Shown in pieces: positions 9,371-18,051 of a stretch of DNA of 64,000 nucleotides. Within the stretch, counting starts at the first letter, position 1; each line of letters opens with the position of its first letter. Location of the stretch: positions 372,001 through 436,000 of the forward strand of contig CAJTEY010000001.1 of the NCBI GenBank assembly GCA_910575775.1, in the 5' to 3' direction. Source of the stretch: Lachnospiraceae bacterium (lineage in GTDB: Bacteria; Bacillota; Clostridia; Lachnospirales; Lachnospiraceae). A model generated the notes under the pieces. That model was not told the DNA's origin, did not search any database, and saw nothing but the letters and a program-made list of their open reading frames with translations. The translations under genes and the position numbers were made by a program.

Positions 9371-11172
9371 CGTTCGCAGCCCCTCCCAAAAGCAACGCTG
9401 AACAAAAACGGCAGCGCCACAAACACCCCATAGGCATAACGGAACTCATTGTAAACCGGAGTCGCCAGAAGCAGGCTCCCCAGCAACATCACACAGGGCG
9501 CGAATGAGATCGCCCGCCGTCTTCTGTAAAACGTGCACGCAAGCGCAAACAGCAGCAGCCATGTATTCATCCCCAGACTCCAGACCTTGTTGTAAAATGT
9601 CTGAAACCACTGCAAAAATTCACCCATGGACAGACTTACGTCATAACTGAAAACCTTTCTCTCGTTCTCGATGCCGAAAGGATTGTCCACCATGAAATAC
9701 TCGCTGTAAAGAATCTGGTCGTGAGGAATATGTAAAGCGTAATACCCCGCCGTCTGTCTGATATGAGCCTCCACATAAAGCATGGGATTGCGAAGTCCCA
9801 CTTTCAGCCAGAGCCTGGCGTACGCCCACTTGTTTTCCGCGATCACGCGCTGGTCGCCGTACTGACGTATATAATTTTTCGTCATGTCAAACAAATAAGG
9901 GTTGTAGTAATCGTCGATCTCTTCTAACGGAACAACCGCCTCCAGCATCGCCACTTCCTCCGGCTCAAGATTCCCGCCCCGCACATAGGCACAGAGAAGA
10001 TGCTGTACCGGCATGGTCAGACTCTCAATCGTGTCCGGGGGCTCCACCTGCAGTGCATGAAGAACCGGCCCCTGCCAGAGCAGATAGCAAATCAGCACCG
10101 CCGACACAGAAGCGTACATGAACCGTCTCTCCTGCCCGCAAAACTGCCGCCCTCCGCCCTCTTTTTCAGTCCGCGCACCGTCCTTCTCTTTCTGCAGACT
10201 CTGTCTTTTCATTCTGCGGCCGCTCTGCCCACGGGCTCCGTCCCTCCCTCTCCCATGGAAAAGCTGCGGCACAATGAGCACAACCGACGTCCCCAGAAAG
10301 ACGAAAATGCCGTTGCTTCTGAGCAGGCAGACCGACACTCCCGTCAGGAAAAACCAGAGCCACCGCCTGCTGCCGGACACCCCGGCCATTTTCTCCTGCC
10401 CGTCTGCGCCGGAAGAGACTTCCGCCTCTTTGACACAATGGTTTACCACCCACAGGAACAGGAGAAACGCCGCCGTAAACCATGCGTCCTTGCCCATGCA
10501 GATACTGAACATCCCGTTGACGGGTAAAAGGGCATAGAAAAATACCGCAAGGGCAAGCCAGAGGAGTCTTGTGCCCCGTCGGTACAAAAGATACAGATAA
10601 AACCCGAATACCGCTGCCGTCAGCGCCATCTGGCAAAAAGTGTACAGCGCCACCGCCGCCGTGTAATCGCCAAAAAGACCACAGCCCACCGTCAGAAATA
10701 CTTTGATGATGAGCGTATGAAAGTAGGGGTGATGATTGGATTTCGCCGCCATGCCAAGCGCCTGTTCCATCTGCCACACCGCATCGTTGTTAAACCACGT
10801 CGGATAATACATAAGATAGTAAGGGAGATAGCAGATCAGACACAGCAGGGAAAAAAGAAGCCAGATCCACCAATGTCCCTTTCGTCCCTTCCTCGGCGGA
10901 AAAAGTCTGTGATAAAACTCCAGTACACCCGAAGGAAGACGGCCAGACAGAGCCGCTGTGTTCTCCAGAAGAAACCCCGCCGCAAGCATTACAGCGAAGC
11001 TTCCCGCCGCCCAGAGCACAAGCCGTCCCAGATTCTGCGCATTGCTGTAGTCCACCGAGCCCTGCCAGTCCCCCAGCACGACGAAACAGGCATAACAGAG
11101 AGCAATGGGAACCAGAGGCAGGAGCTTACGTCCCGTAGGGCGCTGTATTTTCATATCCCTTTCTGATCCCAT
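9367..11172 (-). CDS. Multipass membrane protein, DUF6020-like (GT-C-like)
   Basis: About 601 residues. I chose ATG 11172 because GGAGG lies 7 nt upstream; the ATG at 11193 overlaps the previous stop but has no ribosome site. There are many membrane segments, with a charged cytoplasmic insert rich in Arg, Lys and Gly around residues 310-345. YPTWFNNDAVWQ (Asp near 130) and then NHHPYFHT match the pattern of DUF6020 proteins, with LLRSNGIF further on. It is a paralogue of 36071-37711, which shares these blocks plus a KVGLRNP/RVGLKKP block. The acidic residue in the first outer loop suggests a GT-C-type transferase. Activity is inferred only. Confidence 0.65.
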   Translation of the reverse strand: MGSERDMKIQRPTGRKLLPLVPIALCYACFVVLGDWQGSVDYSNAQNLGRLVLWAAGSFAVMLAAGFLLENTAALSGRLPSGVLEFYHRLFPPRKGRKGHWWIWLLFSLLCLICYLPYYLMYYPTWFNNDAVWQMEQALGMAAKSNHHPYFHTLIIKVFLTVGCGLFGDYTAAVALYTFCQMALTAAVFGFYLYLLYRRGTRLLWLALAVFFYALLPVNGMFSICMGKDAWFTAAFLLFLWVVNHCVKEAEVSSGADGQEKMAGVSGSRRWLWFFLTGVSVCLLRSNGIFVFLGTSVVLIVPQLFHGRGRDGARGQSGRRMKRQSLQKEKDGARTEKEGGGRQFCGQERRFMYASVSAVLICYLLWQGPVLHALQVEPPDTIESLTMPVQHLLCAYVRGGNLEPEEVAMLEAVVPLEEIDDYYNPYLFDMTKNYIRQYGDQRVIAENKWAYARLWLKVGLRNPMLYVEAHIRQTAGYYALHIPHDQILYSEYFMVDNPFGIENERKVFSYDVSLSMGEFLQWFQTFYNKVWSLGMNTWLLLFALACTFYRRRRAISFAPCVMLLGSLLLATPVYNEFRYAYGVFVALPFLFSVAFGRGCER

Positions 11173-11192
11173 GCAATTTCCTCCGTACTCCA

Positions 11193-12317
11193 TCAGCTTT
11201 TATGCTTTCTGCGGTATGCCCCGCACACTTCCTCTATATAGTCCCGCCACTGTCCGTAAATCGCCTCATCATTAGCTCTCAGCGCGATCTTTCTCGCCTC
11301 CCGGCCAAGCCTTTCGGCCAGCGCCGGATCCTCGATCAGCCGGTTGATGCCGTCCTCCATCGCCTTTTGGTTCTTGATCGGAATGAGCAGACCGTCCACC
11401 TCGTTTTTCATAATCGTGCGCGGGCCGCCGCAGGGACAGTCCGTCGCCACAATGGGCAGTCCAAGCGCCATCGCCTCCATCAGAGCGTTCGGCAGCCCTT
11501 CCCAATCCGAGCTGAACGCAAAGAGCGCCGCATCCGGGAGCTGCTTTTCCAGACTGTCACTGGCGCCCATCAGATGCACATAATCCTGGGCCTTAAGTTC
11601 TTCTATCGTCCTCTCCAGAAGCGCCTTCGTGCCGTCCTCCGTGTCCCTGCCGTATATTTTCAGATCGTAATCCGGGTGCTTCTTATGCACCTCGCAAAAA
11701 GCCCGGATCAGCATCACCTGATTTTTGAAATCCACAAGCCGCCCGGACTGCACCACCGTCTTCGTGCGCTTCTCCGGCTCCGGCACGCCGATATACTTGG
11801 GATTCAGCGGATTTAAGATAATGCGCGAATTTTTCTGCAATCTGGGCGCAAAGAACTCTCTCGCCCCTTCCGTCTGAAAGACGCAGCCGTCCGCTCTCGG
11901 AAACAAAAAAGGAATCTGCACCTTATCAAAAGGCCTGTCATAATGCCCCACCGGGTCTGTCCGTATGGAAATCAGCACCGGGATCTTCATAAAATAAGCC
12001 GCCGTCAGCCCCCGGTACAGAGCCTTTCTCGCAAATGGGATCAGAATGTCCGGCTTTTCTTTTTTCAGAAATTCTTTCAGATAACGGATGCGCAGAAAAA
12101 ACTGGGTCAGACGGCTTTTCTTCTCATCCCCCGGCCTGAGCCCCACATGCACGCGCCGCACTCTCTCGTCGATCCAAAATTCATCCTCACCCTGCCACTC
12201 TGTAGCGACAAGCACCTCATAGCCGTTCTGCACAAAACGGTTGGACAGATTGGAAACCACCCGCTCTGCTCCGCCCTGTTCCAGACAATTCAAGTGAAAC
12301 GCAATCTTTCGTGCCAT
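11193..12317 (-). CDS. Glycosyltransferase family 4 protein (first of three adjacent)
   Basis: About 374 residues. ATG 12317 follows GGAGGAG; a TTG 12 nt upstream is in frame but less likely. The N-terminus has the GGAER phosphate-binding loop of GT4 enzymes (HLNCLEQGGAERVV), and the C-terminal Rossmann domain has the EX7E motif in WEGLPNALMEAMALG. These retaining transferases use nucleotide-sugar donors on the cytoplasmic face to extend a lipid-linked glycan. It is the lowest-coordinate member of three consecutive GT4 genes. Sugar specificity cannot be read. Confidence 0.9.
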   Translation of the reverse strand: MARKIAFHLNCLEQGGAERVVSNLSNRFVQNGYEVLVATEWQGEDEFWIDERVRRVHVGLRPGDEKKSRLTQFFLRIRYLKEFLKKEKPDILIPFARKALYRGLTAAYFMKIPVLISIRTDPVGHYDRPFDKVQIPFLFPRADGCVFQTEGAREFFAPRLQKNSRIILNPLNPKYIGVPEPEKRTKTVVQSGRLVDFKNQVMLIRAFCEVHKKHPDYDLKIYGRDTEDGTKALLERTIEELKAQDYVHLMGASDSLEKQLPDAALFAFSSDWEGLPNALMEAMALGLPIVATDCPCGGPRTIMKNEVDGLLIPIKNQKAMEDGINRLIEDPALAERLGREARKIALRANDEAIYGQWRDYIEEVCGAYRRKHKS

Positions 12318-12340
12318 AACTCCTCCCAAACGTTACCTTT

Positions 12341-13459
12341 TTAGTCAAGCGACCATTCCCTGATCCTGCGGATATATTCCTCCTTGGAGAAAACGCCTGC
12401 CCGTTCCACGGAGAGTCTGCTGTAGCGCGCCATCTCCTCCTCATTCTCCAGAAGGGAAATCACCCGGGCCGCTGTGCTTTTTTCTTCCTCCGCTATGTGG
12501 GATGCATCCATATCCGGCTCTTTTCCCATATTCGGCACCAGTACCCCGTATTTCCCGTCAAAAATCTCCGCCGGCCCGGTCATACAGTCCGTCGCCACCG
12601 CCGGAAGCCCCATCGCCATCGCCTCCACCAGCGCATTGGGGAAACCCTCCCAGTAGGAGGTCAGCAGATAGAGACTCCCCTTCTTCAAATACGGATACGG
12701 ATTTTTCTGAAGCCCGGCAAAATGCACCACATCTGCAACGCCCAGATCATCCGCCAGTTTTCGGTACTCCTCAAATTCTCCCTTGCCGATGATGAGCAGC
12801 TTCGTATCCGGCAGCTTGCCGTGCACCAGGGAGAATATCTTGATCAGATGCCAGAAGCCCTTGACCACATCCTCACGCCCCATGGAGACAATAATCCGGC
12901 CGTCCTGCCATGGAAGGGAGGCTTCCTCTTCCTCCGCCCGCGCCCGAATATGCGGAATATCAAAAAATCCCGTCAACGTGTACGCACAGCCGCACGCATA
13001 TTTTTCCGCAATCATCCCCCGCAGCGTCTCCGAACAGCATAAAAGCCTGTCCGCCTTTTTGCAGAAAAGTCCAAGCCAGGAGCTGTCCATATCCATATAA
13101 CTCATGATTCCCAGCCAGCACTTTGCCCCTTTTCCTGAAAAAAGACGTCCCGCAAAAACATTTGCCAGATTGGCCGTAGGGCCAAAACTGTAAGCTATGT
13201 CAATCTGTTCTTTCTTTTTCAGACGCTTAAGTCTGTATCCGCGCCGCAAAACATTGAGCACTTTGGCGGCCTTTCCCGGCCGGCTCGGCAGTCCCAGATC
13301 CACCACTGGAATATCTTCCACATCAAAATCTATATTCGCGGAATCAAATATGGCAATCTGCACATCAAAGTACGGTTTTAAGGCAAGTGCTGTCGCCGCA
13401 CAGACTTTTTCCGCCCCGCCCTGATGCAGGGAAGGCACAATCAATAACAATTTTTTCAT
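12341..13459 (-). CDS. Glycosyltransferase family 4 protein (second of three adjacent)
   Basis: 372 residues. GGAEKVCAATALAL near residue 15 and EGFPNALVEAMAMG in the C-terminal half are the two GT4 hallmarks. The N-terminus (MKKLLLIVPSLHQGG) is cytosolic, with no membrane segment. It lies 23 nt before the neighbouring GT4 start and 45 nt after the third GT4 stop. Together the three would add successive sugars of the repeat unit whose first sugar is set by the priming transferase at 21480-22124. Linkage and donor are unknown. Confidence 0.9.
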   Translation of the reverse strand: MKKLLLIVPSLHQGGAEKVCAATALALKPYFDVQIAIFDSANIDFDVEDIPVVDLGLPSRPGKAAKVLNVLRRGYRLKRLKKKEQIDIAYSFGPTANLANVFAGRLFSGKGAKCWLGIMSYMDMDSSWLGLFCKKADRLLCCSETLRGMIAEKYACGCAYTLTGFFDIPHIRARAEEEEASLPWQDGRIIVSMGREDVVKGFWHLIKIFSLVHGKLPDTKLLIIGKGEFEEYRKLADDLGVADVVHFAGLQKNPYPYLKKGSLYLLTSYWEGFPNALVEAMAMGLPAVATDCMTGPAEIFDGKYGVLVPNMGKEPDMDASHIAEEEKSTAARVISLLENEEEMARYSRLSVERAGVFSKEEYIRRIREWSLD

Positions 13460-13504
13460 ATACTTGCAAACTCCATTTCAGGCCTCCAAACGGCCTCTGC
13501 CGTC

Positions 13505-14704
13505 CTAAAGAACCGTACTTTCACCGAGGTAAAACCGACGATACCCTTGCGCCTGCGTCCGCACGTCGAAGCCTGCCGTGCGCAGCTCCTGCGCCGTATT
13601 CCTGCGGCCATAGTCCGCCTGCTTTATGATTTCCGCCGCCCAGCGCGCGGGAGACTCCCCGATACTCAGGTAGGTGACCAGATCCGTGGCCTGCGCTTCT
13701 CTTGTGACAGTGTCTGACACCATACAGCGAAGTCCCGCTGCCTGCGCCTCCACCAGCACACCCGGCAGTCCCTCGAAGAAAGAGGGCAGAAGAAACAGAT
13801 CCATCGCCTGATAAAACCGCTCCGCATCCCTGCGGTTTCCCAGAAAGCGCACCCGGTCAGCGATACCGAGCTGCCTGCATTTCTCCTCCATGGCGGGCCT
13901 GTCCTCACCCTCTCCCAGAAGCAGCAGAAGCGCATCCTGCCTTTCCCTGCACACCGCCGCAAAAACATCCAGCAGATATGGGTGGTTTTTCTGGTATTCA
14001 AAACGGCCTACGTGGCCCAGCACAAGCCCGCCGGAGATCCCGAGCTGTGCCCGCACCTCCTGCCGCACTTTCTCATCGTAGGTGAATCTTTCCACGTTGA
14101 TTGCATTGTGGATGATTTTCACCTTTCCTGTATTCATGGCCTCCCCGCCAAACACATCCTGTCCCGCAAGCGCCGAGCAGGCAAAACAGTAATCCGCTTT
14201 CCCGGCAAGTCCCCGCCTGAAAAAGCGGGTCGCAAGCCCCTTTAATCCCTTCACCACACCTGCGTTTCTGGCATGGGCAGCCACGACAGGCACGCCGGCT
14301 TTCTTCGCGATGGGCAGATAAATGCCAGCTGTGCTGGTCATATGCCCCTGCACCACCCGAAATTCCCTGTGTGCCGCAAAAAAATCCCTGACAGCTCTTC
14401 TGTAAGAAAAATAATTGTATCCTTTAAATTTCGGGAGCACATAGATATGTCCTCCCATAGCCTGTATCTCTTCGTCGTAAAACTGCGGTTTTCTGACACG
14501 TTCGTCTGTTTTTCCGCGCTGCTTTTCTGTACTTTCATCCCGCCGTGCTTCCCGAAAACCACTTCTCACCGTGGAATCATGCACCAAAAAGTCAAACTGA
14601 ATCTCCTCCCGGTCCATCTGCCGGTAGAGATCCATAATGCGGCTTTCCGCACCGCCCAGCCCTACGCCGCCAAGCACGTGCAGCACATGTATCGGTTTTT
14701 CCAT
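13505..14704 (-). CDS. Glycosyltransferase family 4 protein (EpsF-like, third of three adjacent)
   Basis: 399 residues. The start MEKPIHVLHVLGGVGLGGAE and the block QGHMTSTAGIYL followed by AAHARNAG match EpsF/CapM-like GT4 enzymes of Gram-positive exopolysaccharide clusters. The catalytic-domain motif is FEGLPGVLVEAQAAGL. A basic insert of about 25 residues lies near position 52-75, between two N-domain strands. It is cytoplasmic, using a nucleotide-sugar donor and a polyprenyl-linked acceptor. It comes just after the second formyltransferase gene, 13 nt from its stop. Confidence 0.9.
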   Translation of the reverse strand: MEKPIHVLHVLGGVGLGGAESRIMDLYRQMDREEIQFDFLVHDSTVRSGFREARRDESTEKQRGKTDERVRKPQFYDEEIQAMGGHIYVLPKFKGYNYFSYRRAVRDFFAAHREFRVVQGHMTSTAGIYLPIAKKAGVPVVAAHARNAGVVKGLKGLATRFFRRGLAGKADYCFACSALAGQDVFGGEAMNTGKVKIIHNAINVERFTYDEKVRQEVRAQLGISGGLVLGHVGRFEYQKNHPYLLDVFAAVCRERQDALLLLLGEGEDRPAMEEKCRQLGIADRVRFLGNRRDAERFYQAMDLFLLPSFFEGLPGVLVEAQAAGLRCMVSDTVTREAQATDLVTYLSIGESPARWAAEIIKQADYGRRNTAQELRTAGFDVRTQAQGYRRFYLGESTVL

Positions 14705-14717
14705 ATTCTCATGCCCC

Positions 14718-15638
14718 TTATTCTAATATGTCCCCCGCTTTCAGCTCCAGACTGCTCTCGTAACGGTCGATCAAAAGCGACCCGTCCACTGTGCGCACTA
14801 CGGGCTTTTTGTCAAACACGTCGATCACCTCACCCGGCGCATACGCCGAGAAATCAATCATCTCGTCAAAGGGATGAGCCGTCCAGACGCGCACCTCTTC
14901 TCCTCTGCAAACCGCAAAGGCTCCCGGAAAAGGGGCCGCCACGCCACGGATCAGATTGTAAATATCACGTGTCCTGTTATGAAAGTCAATTTTTCCGTCC
15001 GCCGCTGTGCGCTTCTCATACCAGGAATCAAAATCCCTGGAATCTGTACGGATCTCGATATGCCCGCTCTCATAGGCGCTCAAAAGCTTTCGGATCAGCC
15101 GTTTGGAACAGATCATATTCTTGTACTGGGCCGTGCGGATATCGTCGTGGGGCGTGATCGAGAACATCTCCGTGGCAAACACATTGGGACTGTCCGCCCT
15201 CTCGTCATAGCGGAACAGATTCAGGTTAAACCGGGTGTCCCCCAGAATCACAGACCAGTTTAAGGGCGAGCGTCCTCTGCCGAAGGGAAGGTACCCGCTG
15301 TTGCCGTGAAACCCGTAAATACCGTGCTTAAAGCAGTCCAGCACACTGGCCGGGATCAGCCGCTGCCAGCCCATGGAAATGCCGATGTCAAACTCGTTCT
15401 CCCGCATCAGCTTCCGCGTCTTTTCGTCCGTCAGGAAATAGCTGTCCGCCTCGTGCACGGGAATCCCGTACTTTTCCGTCAGCACAGACAGTCCTCTATA
15501 ACCCGAAACCTGGTTTTTTTTCGTCACCTCCGGGCTGATCGTGATGACCAGATCTACCGGGCAGATTTCCTTCTGAATGAAATTTACGATATTTTCCGAA
15601 GTATCCTTCACACCGAAAACAACGACCCTATATCTCAT
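14718..15638 (-). CDS. Second formyltransferase family protein, probably a sugar N-formyltransferase
   Basis: About 306 residues from the ATG at 15638, which has GAGAGG just upstream. GFHGNSGYLPFGRGRSPLNW carries the catalytic His111, and the Asp is likely Asp149 in ERADSPN. The position of the usual triad Asn holds Gly109, as in a subset of formyltransferase-like proteins that begin this motif G-x-H. The C-terminal half includes IDFHNRTRDIYNLIRGV and PFPGAF, like the region of sugar formyltransferases after the catalytic domain. It lies between GT4 genes and wbpP rather than in the Dlt-like set, so a 4-amino sugar nucleotide, for instance the PglF/PglE product, is a reasonable substrate guess. 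That is inference. Confidence 0.75.
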   Translation of the reverse strand: MRYRVVVFGVKDTSENIVNFIQKEICPVDLVITISPEVTKKNQVSGYRGLSVLTEKYGIPVHEADSYFLTDEKTRKLMRENEFDIGISMGWQRLIPASVLDCFKHGIYGFHGNSGYLPFGRGRSPLNWSVILGDTRFNLNLFRYDERADSPNVFATEMFSITPHDDIRTAQYKNMICSKRLIRKLLSAYESGHIEIRTDSRDFDSWYEKRTAADGKIDFHNRTRDIYNLIRGVAAPFPGAFAVCRGEEVRVWTAHPFDEMIDFSAYAPGEVIDVFDKKPVVRTVDGSLLIDRYESSLELKAGDILE

Positions 15639-15713
15639 GTGCCTCTCTTTCCCTTCTCTTTTCTGCAGGTTTATCCCGGTCATGGCGAAACGCTTACCGC
15701 ATCCCGCCTTCCA

Positions 15714-16691
15714 CTATTTCAAATATTCCCTGTACCAGTCAATGGCCAGCCCGATCCCCTTCTCAAAATCAAAGGAAGGATCATACCCCAAAAGCTTGCG
15801 CGCCTTGCTGATATCCGCATTGGAATCCCGCACGTCGCCCGCACGCGGCGGTCCGAATTTCGGCTCCACCGCAACGCCCAGCGCCTTGCAGAGCTGTTCG
15901 TACATATCTATCAGAAAAAGACGCCCGCCCGCGCCGATATTGAAGGCCTCCCCGGCCGCGCTGCTTTCCGCTTTGCAGGCGCGCAGATTCGCCTCAATCA
16001 CATTGTCAATATAGGTAAAATCGCGGGACTGTCTGCCGTCACCATTGATGGTGGGCGTCTCCCCGTGGAGAAGCTGCTTGATAAATTTCGGAATGACAGC
16101 CGCATAGGCGCCGTCCGAATCCTGTCTGCGACCAAACACGTTAAAATAGCGAAGACCGTAGGTGTCAAGCCCGTACAGCTCTTTGTAAAGCCGCCCATAC
16201 TCTTCATCCGTCTTCTTGGTCAAGGCATAGGGCGAGATCACACGCCCCTCCTGTCCCTCCCTCTTCGGAAGCTCTGTGGAATCCCCATACACGGAGGAGC
16301 TTGAAGCGTAGACAAACTTTTTCACACCGCACTGTGTCGCTGCCTCCATCATGTTCAAGGTGCCCCGGATATTGATCTCCTCGTAGACAATCGGCATCTC
16401 CATGCTCCTGGGCACGCTTCCCCAGGCCGCCTGATGCAGCACATAATCTACGCCCTCACAGGCCGATTCGCATGTCTCAAAATTACGGATATCCCCCTCT
16501 ATGAAGGTAAATCCCTCTTTTCCCATAAAGTGTTCGATGTTTTCATACTTTCCCGTAGACAGATCGTCCAGGCAGCGCACGCTGCAGCCCATGTCAAGCA
16601 GCGCCTCACAGAGATTCGAACCGATAAATCCCGCGCCTCCTGTCACCAAAAATACAGTGTCCTTCTCGAATTTGATGTCCTGATAGCTCAT
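15714..16691 (-). CDS. wbpP: UDP-N-acetylglucosamine(uronic acid) 4-epimerase, WbpP/TviC type
   Basis: 325 residues, extended SDR. TGGAGFIG (17-24) binds NAD; SPYALTKK gives Tyr155 and Lys159. AAWGSVPRSMEMP, RYFNVFGRRQDSDGAYAAVIP and INGDGRQSRDFTYIDNV are diagnostic for the WbpP/TviC subgroup, which interconverts UDP-GlcNAc(A) and UDP-GalNAc(A). GGGAGGT precedes the ATG. The start overlaps the preceding membrane-protein stop by ATGA, and the WbpO-type dehydrogenase is one gene further upstream. The pair should supply UDP-GalNAcA. Confidence 0.93.
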   Translation of the reverse strand: MSYQDIKFEKDTVFLVTGGAGFIGSNLCEALLDMGCSVRCLDDLSTGKYENIEHFMGKEGFTFIEGDIRNFETCESACEGVDYVLHQAAWGSVPRSMEMPIVYEEINIRGTLNMMEAATQCGVKKFVYASSSSVYGDSTELPKREGQEGRVISPYALTKKTDEEYGRLYKELYGLDTYGLRYFNVFGRRQDSDGAYAAVIPKFIKQLLHGETPTINGDGRQSRDFTYIDNVIEANLRACKAESSAAGEAFNIGAGGRLFLIDMYEQLCKALGVAVEPKFGPPRAGDVRDSNADISKARKLLGYDPSFDFEKGIGLAIDWYREYLK

Positions 16692-18049
16692 TTTTTACCT
16701 CCCTGATTCTTCCAAAACATTTTGTTCTCACACACTTCTCTAACCAGCAGATATAACGCAGTATAAAACAGCGAAAACCCATATATCATATAGCGCGACA
16801 GACACATAATCGTAATCGACGTCGCGCATACATTCGCCGCGATAAACAATAACGCCGCTCCCATAACGACCGCCGCCTGAAACCGCCTTTTGACAAGCAT
16901 CTGCCACAACAGCAGCCCCGCCGCCAGAAGATACAGAAAAAATGCGGCGAAATTGATGAGCGGATGCACCACTGCTATGCTCCTGACAAATCCGTTACGG
17001 CACAACAGAAAATAATCATAGAGCCACTGTCCAAAGCAGGACGGCAAAAGTTTTTTGATCATCTTTCCCGCCATCTCGTCGGACATGCTGCTCTGCTCAT
17101 AGTAGTCCACCTCTCCCAGACCGAAATAGTAAGCTGACAGTTCCGCTTCCAGAATCTGGAATTTCAGTATATCATGGTTTTCCTCCAGATATGCCGCCCG
17201 CTCATCAAATTTATCACCGGCATACACATGATTCAGCCTCTGCTCCATCGCCTTACGGTAAAAGCTGTCAAAAAAGGCCTGCTCCAGATCCCCTTCCTCA
17301 AAAACCTCTCTGTCCTCCTCGTCACAGGCATAGATCACATTGGTCAGCGTATTCACCTTGCCATAGGTATTGCCCATAAAATACCCGGTAACACCGTAAT
17401 TATACACATGTACCGTCAGATCCCGCAAAAGAAAGACAAGTATCACAGCCGATGCGCACATAAATAGCATTTGATATTTTTTGTTTAATAAAATACGGAT
17501 CCCCAGAAGAAGCGCCCACAGAAGAATCGTAGTCATCATCTGTCCTCTGGTCATGGACAGCAGATAGGCAAAAAAGAGCGCAAGCACCGCGTCGCGCACC
17601 TTCCCTTCAAAGAGCATCCGCAGAAGAAAATATACAAATATGGTAAAGAGCGGAATGCACAGCCCTTCACTCATCACCGAATTTTCCAAAAAAATGTGCA
17701 GTGCGGACACATACCTCGTAATCAGATGCGGCAGAAGCTGCATCGCCACAAGTAACAGTTCTTCCCAAAACCGCAGGCCGAACCGCCTTGCCAGATACTC
17801 AGAGAGTGCCGTGATCCCCACCGCCGTGAGTATCCCCTGCCCTGCCATGGCCGCCGTCAGATACCACTCCCCGCAGACGGCCCGGAAGGCCGCCAGATAG
17901 AGCGGATAGAGCGGCTCCCTGTGAATATGCATCGTGATGTACTGTTCGGAATCATTATAAACCCCGACCCCGCCGACTGCAAGCAGCCCCAGAAAAAAGG
18001 CGAGAAGCCCTGCGAAAAGACACAGAGCTTTCTTTTTATCTTTATTCAC
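16688..18049 (-). CDS. Multipass membrane protein, GT-C-like, unknown function
   Basis: About 453 residues. I prefer the GTG at 18049, which follows GGAG at 8-9 nt and begins 2 nt after the wbpO stop; a TTG 15 nt upstream is the alternative. There are ten or so hydrophobic segments. After the first comes YNDSEQY (Asp near 33) and then REPLYPLYL, a layout seen in ArnT/PMT-like GT-C proteins. LSMTRGQMMTT lies in a middle loop. It is wedged between wbpO and wbpP with overlapping ends, so it is co-translated with the GalNAcA genes. Whether it is a transferase, polymerase or accessory protein is open. Confidence 0.6.
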   Translation of the reverse strand: MNKDKKKALCLFAGLLAFFLGLLAVGGVGVYNDSEQYITMHIHREPLYPLYLAAFRAVCGEWYLTAAMAGQGILTAVGITALSEYLARRFGLRFWEELLLVAMQLLPHLITRYVSALHIFLENSVMSEGLCIPLFTIFVYFLLRMLFEGKVRDAVLALFFAYLLSMTRGQMMTTILLWALLLGIRILLNKKYQMLFMCASAVILVFLLRDLTVHVYNYGVTGYFMGNTYGKVNTLTNVIYACDEEDREVFEEGDLEQAFFDSFYRKAMEQRLNHVYAGDKFDERAAYLEENHDILKFQILEAELSAYYFGLGEVDYYEQSSMSDEMAGKMIKKLLPSCFGQWLYDYFLLCRNGFVRSIAVVHPLINFAAFFLYLLAAGLLLWQMLVKRRFQAAVVMGAALLFIAANVCATSITIMCLSRYMIYGFSLFYTALYLLVREVCENKMFWKNQGGKK

Positions 18050-18051
18050 CC

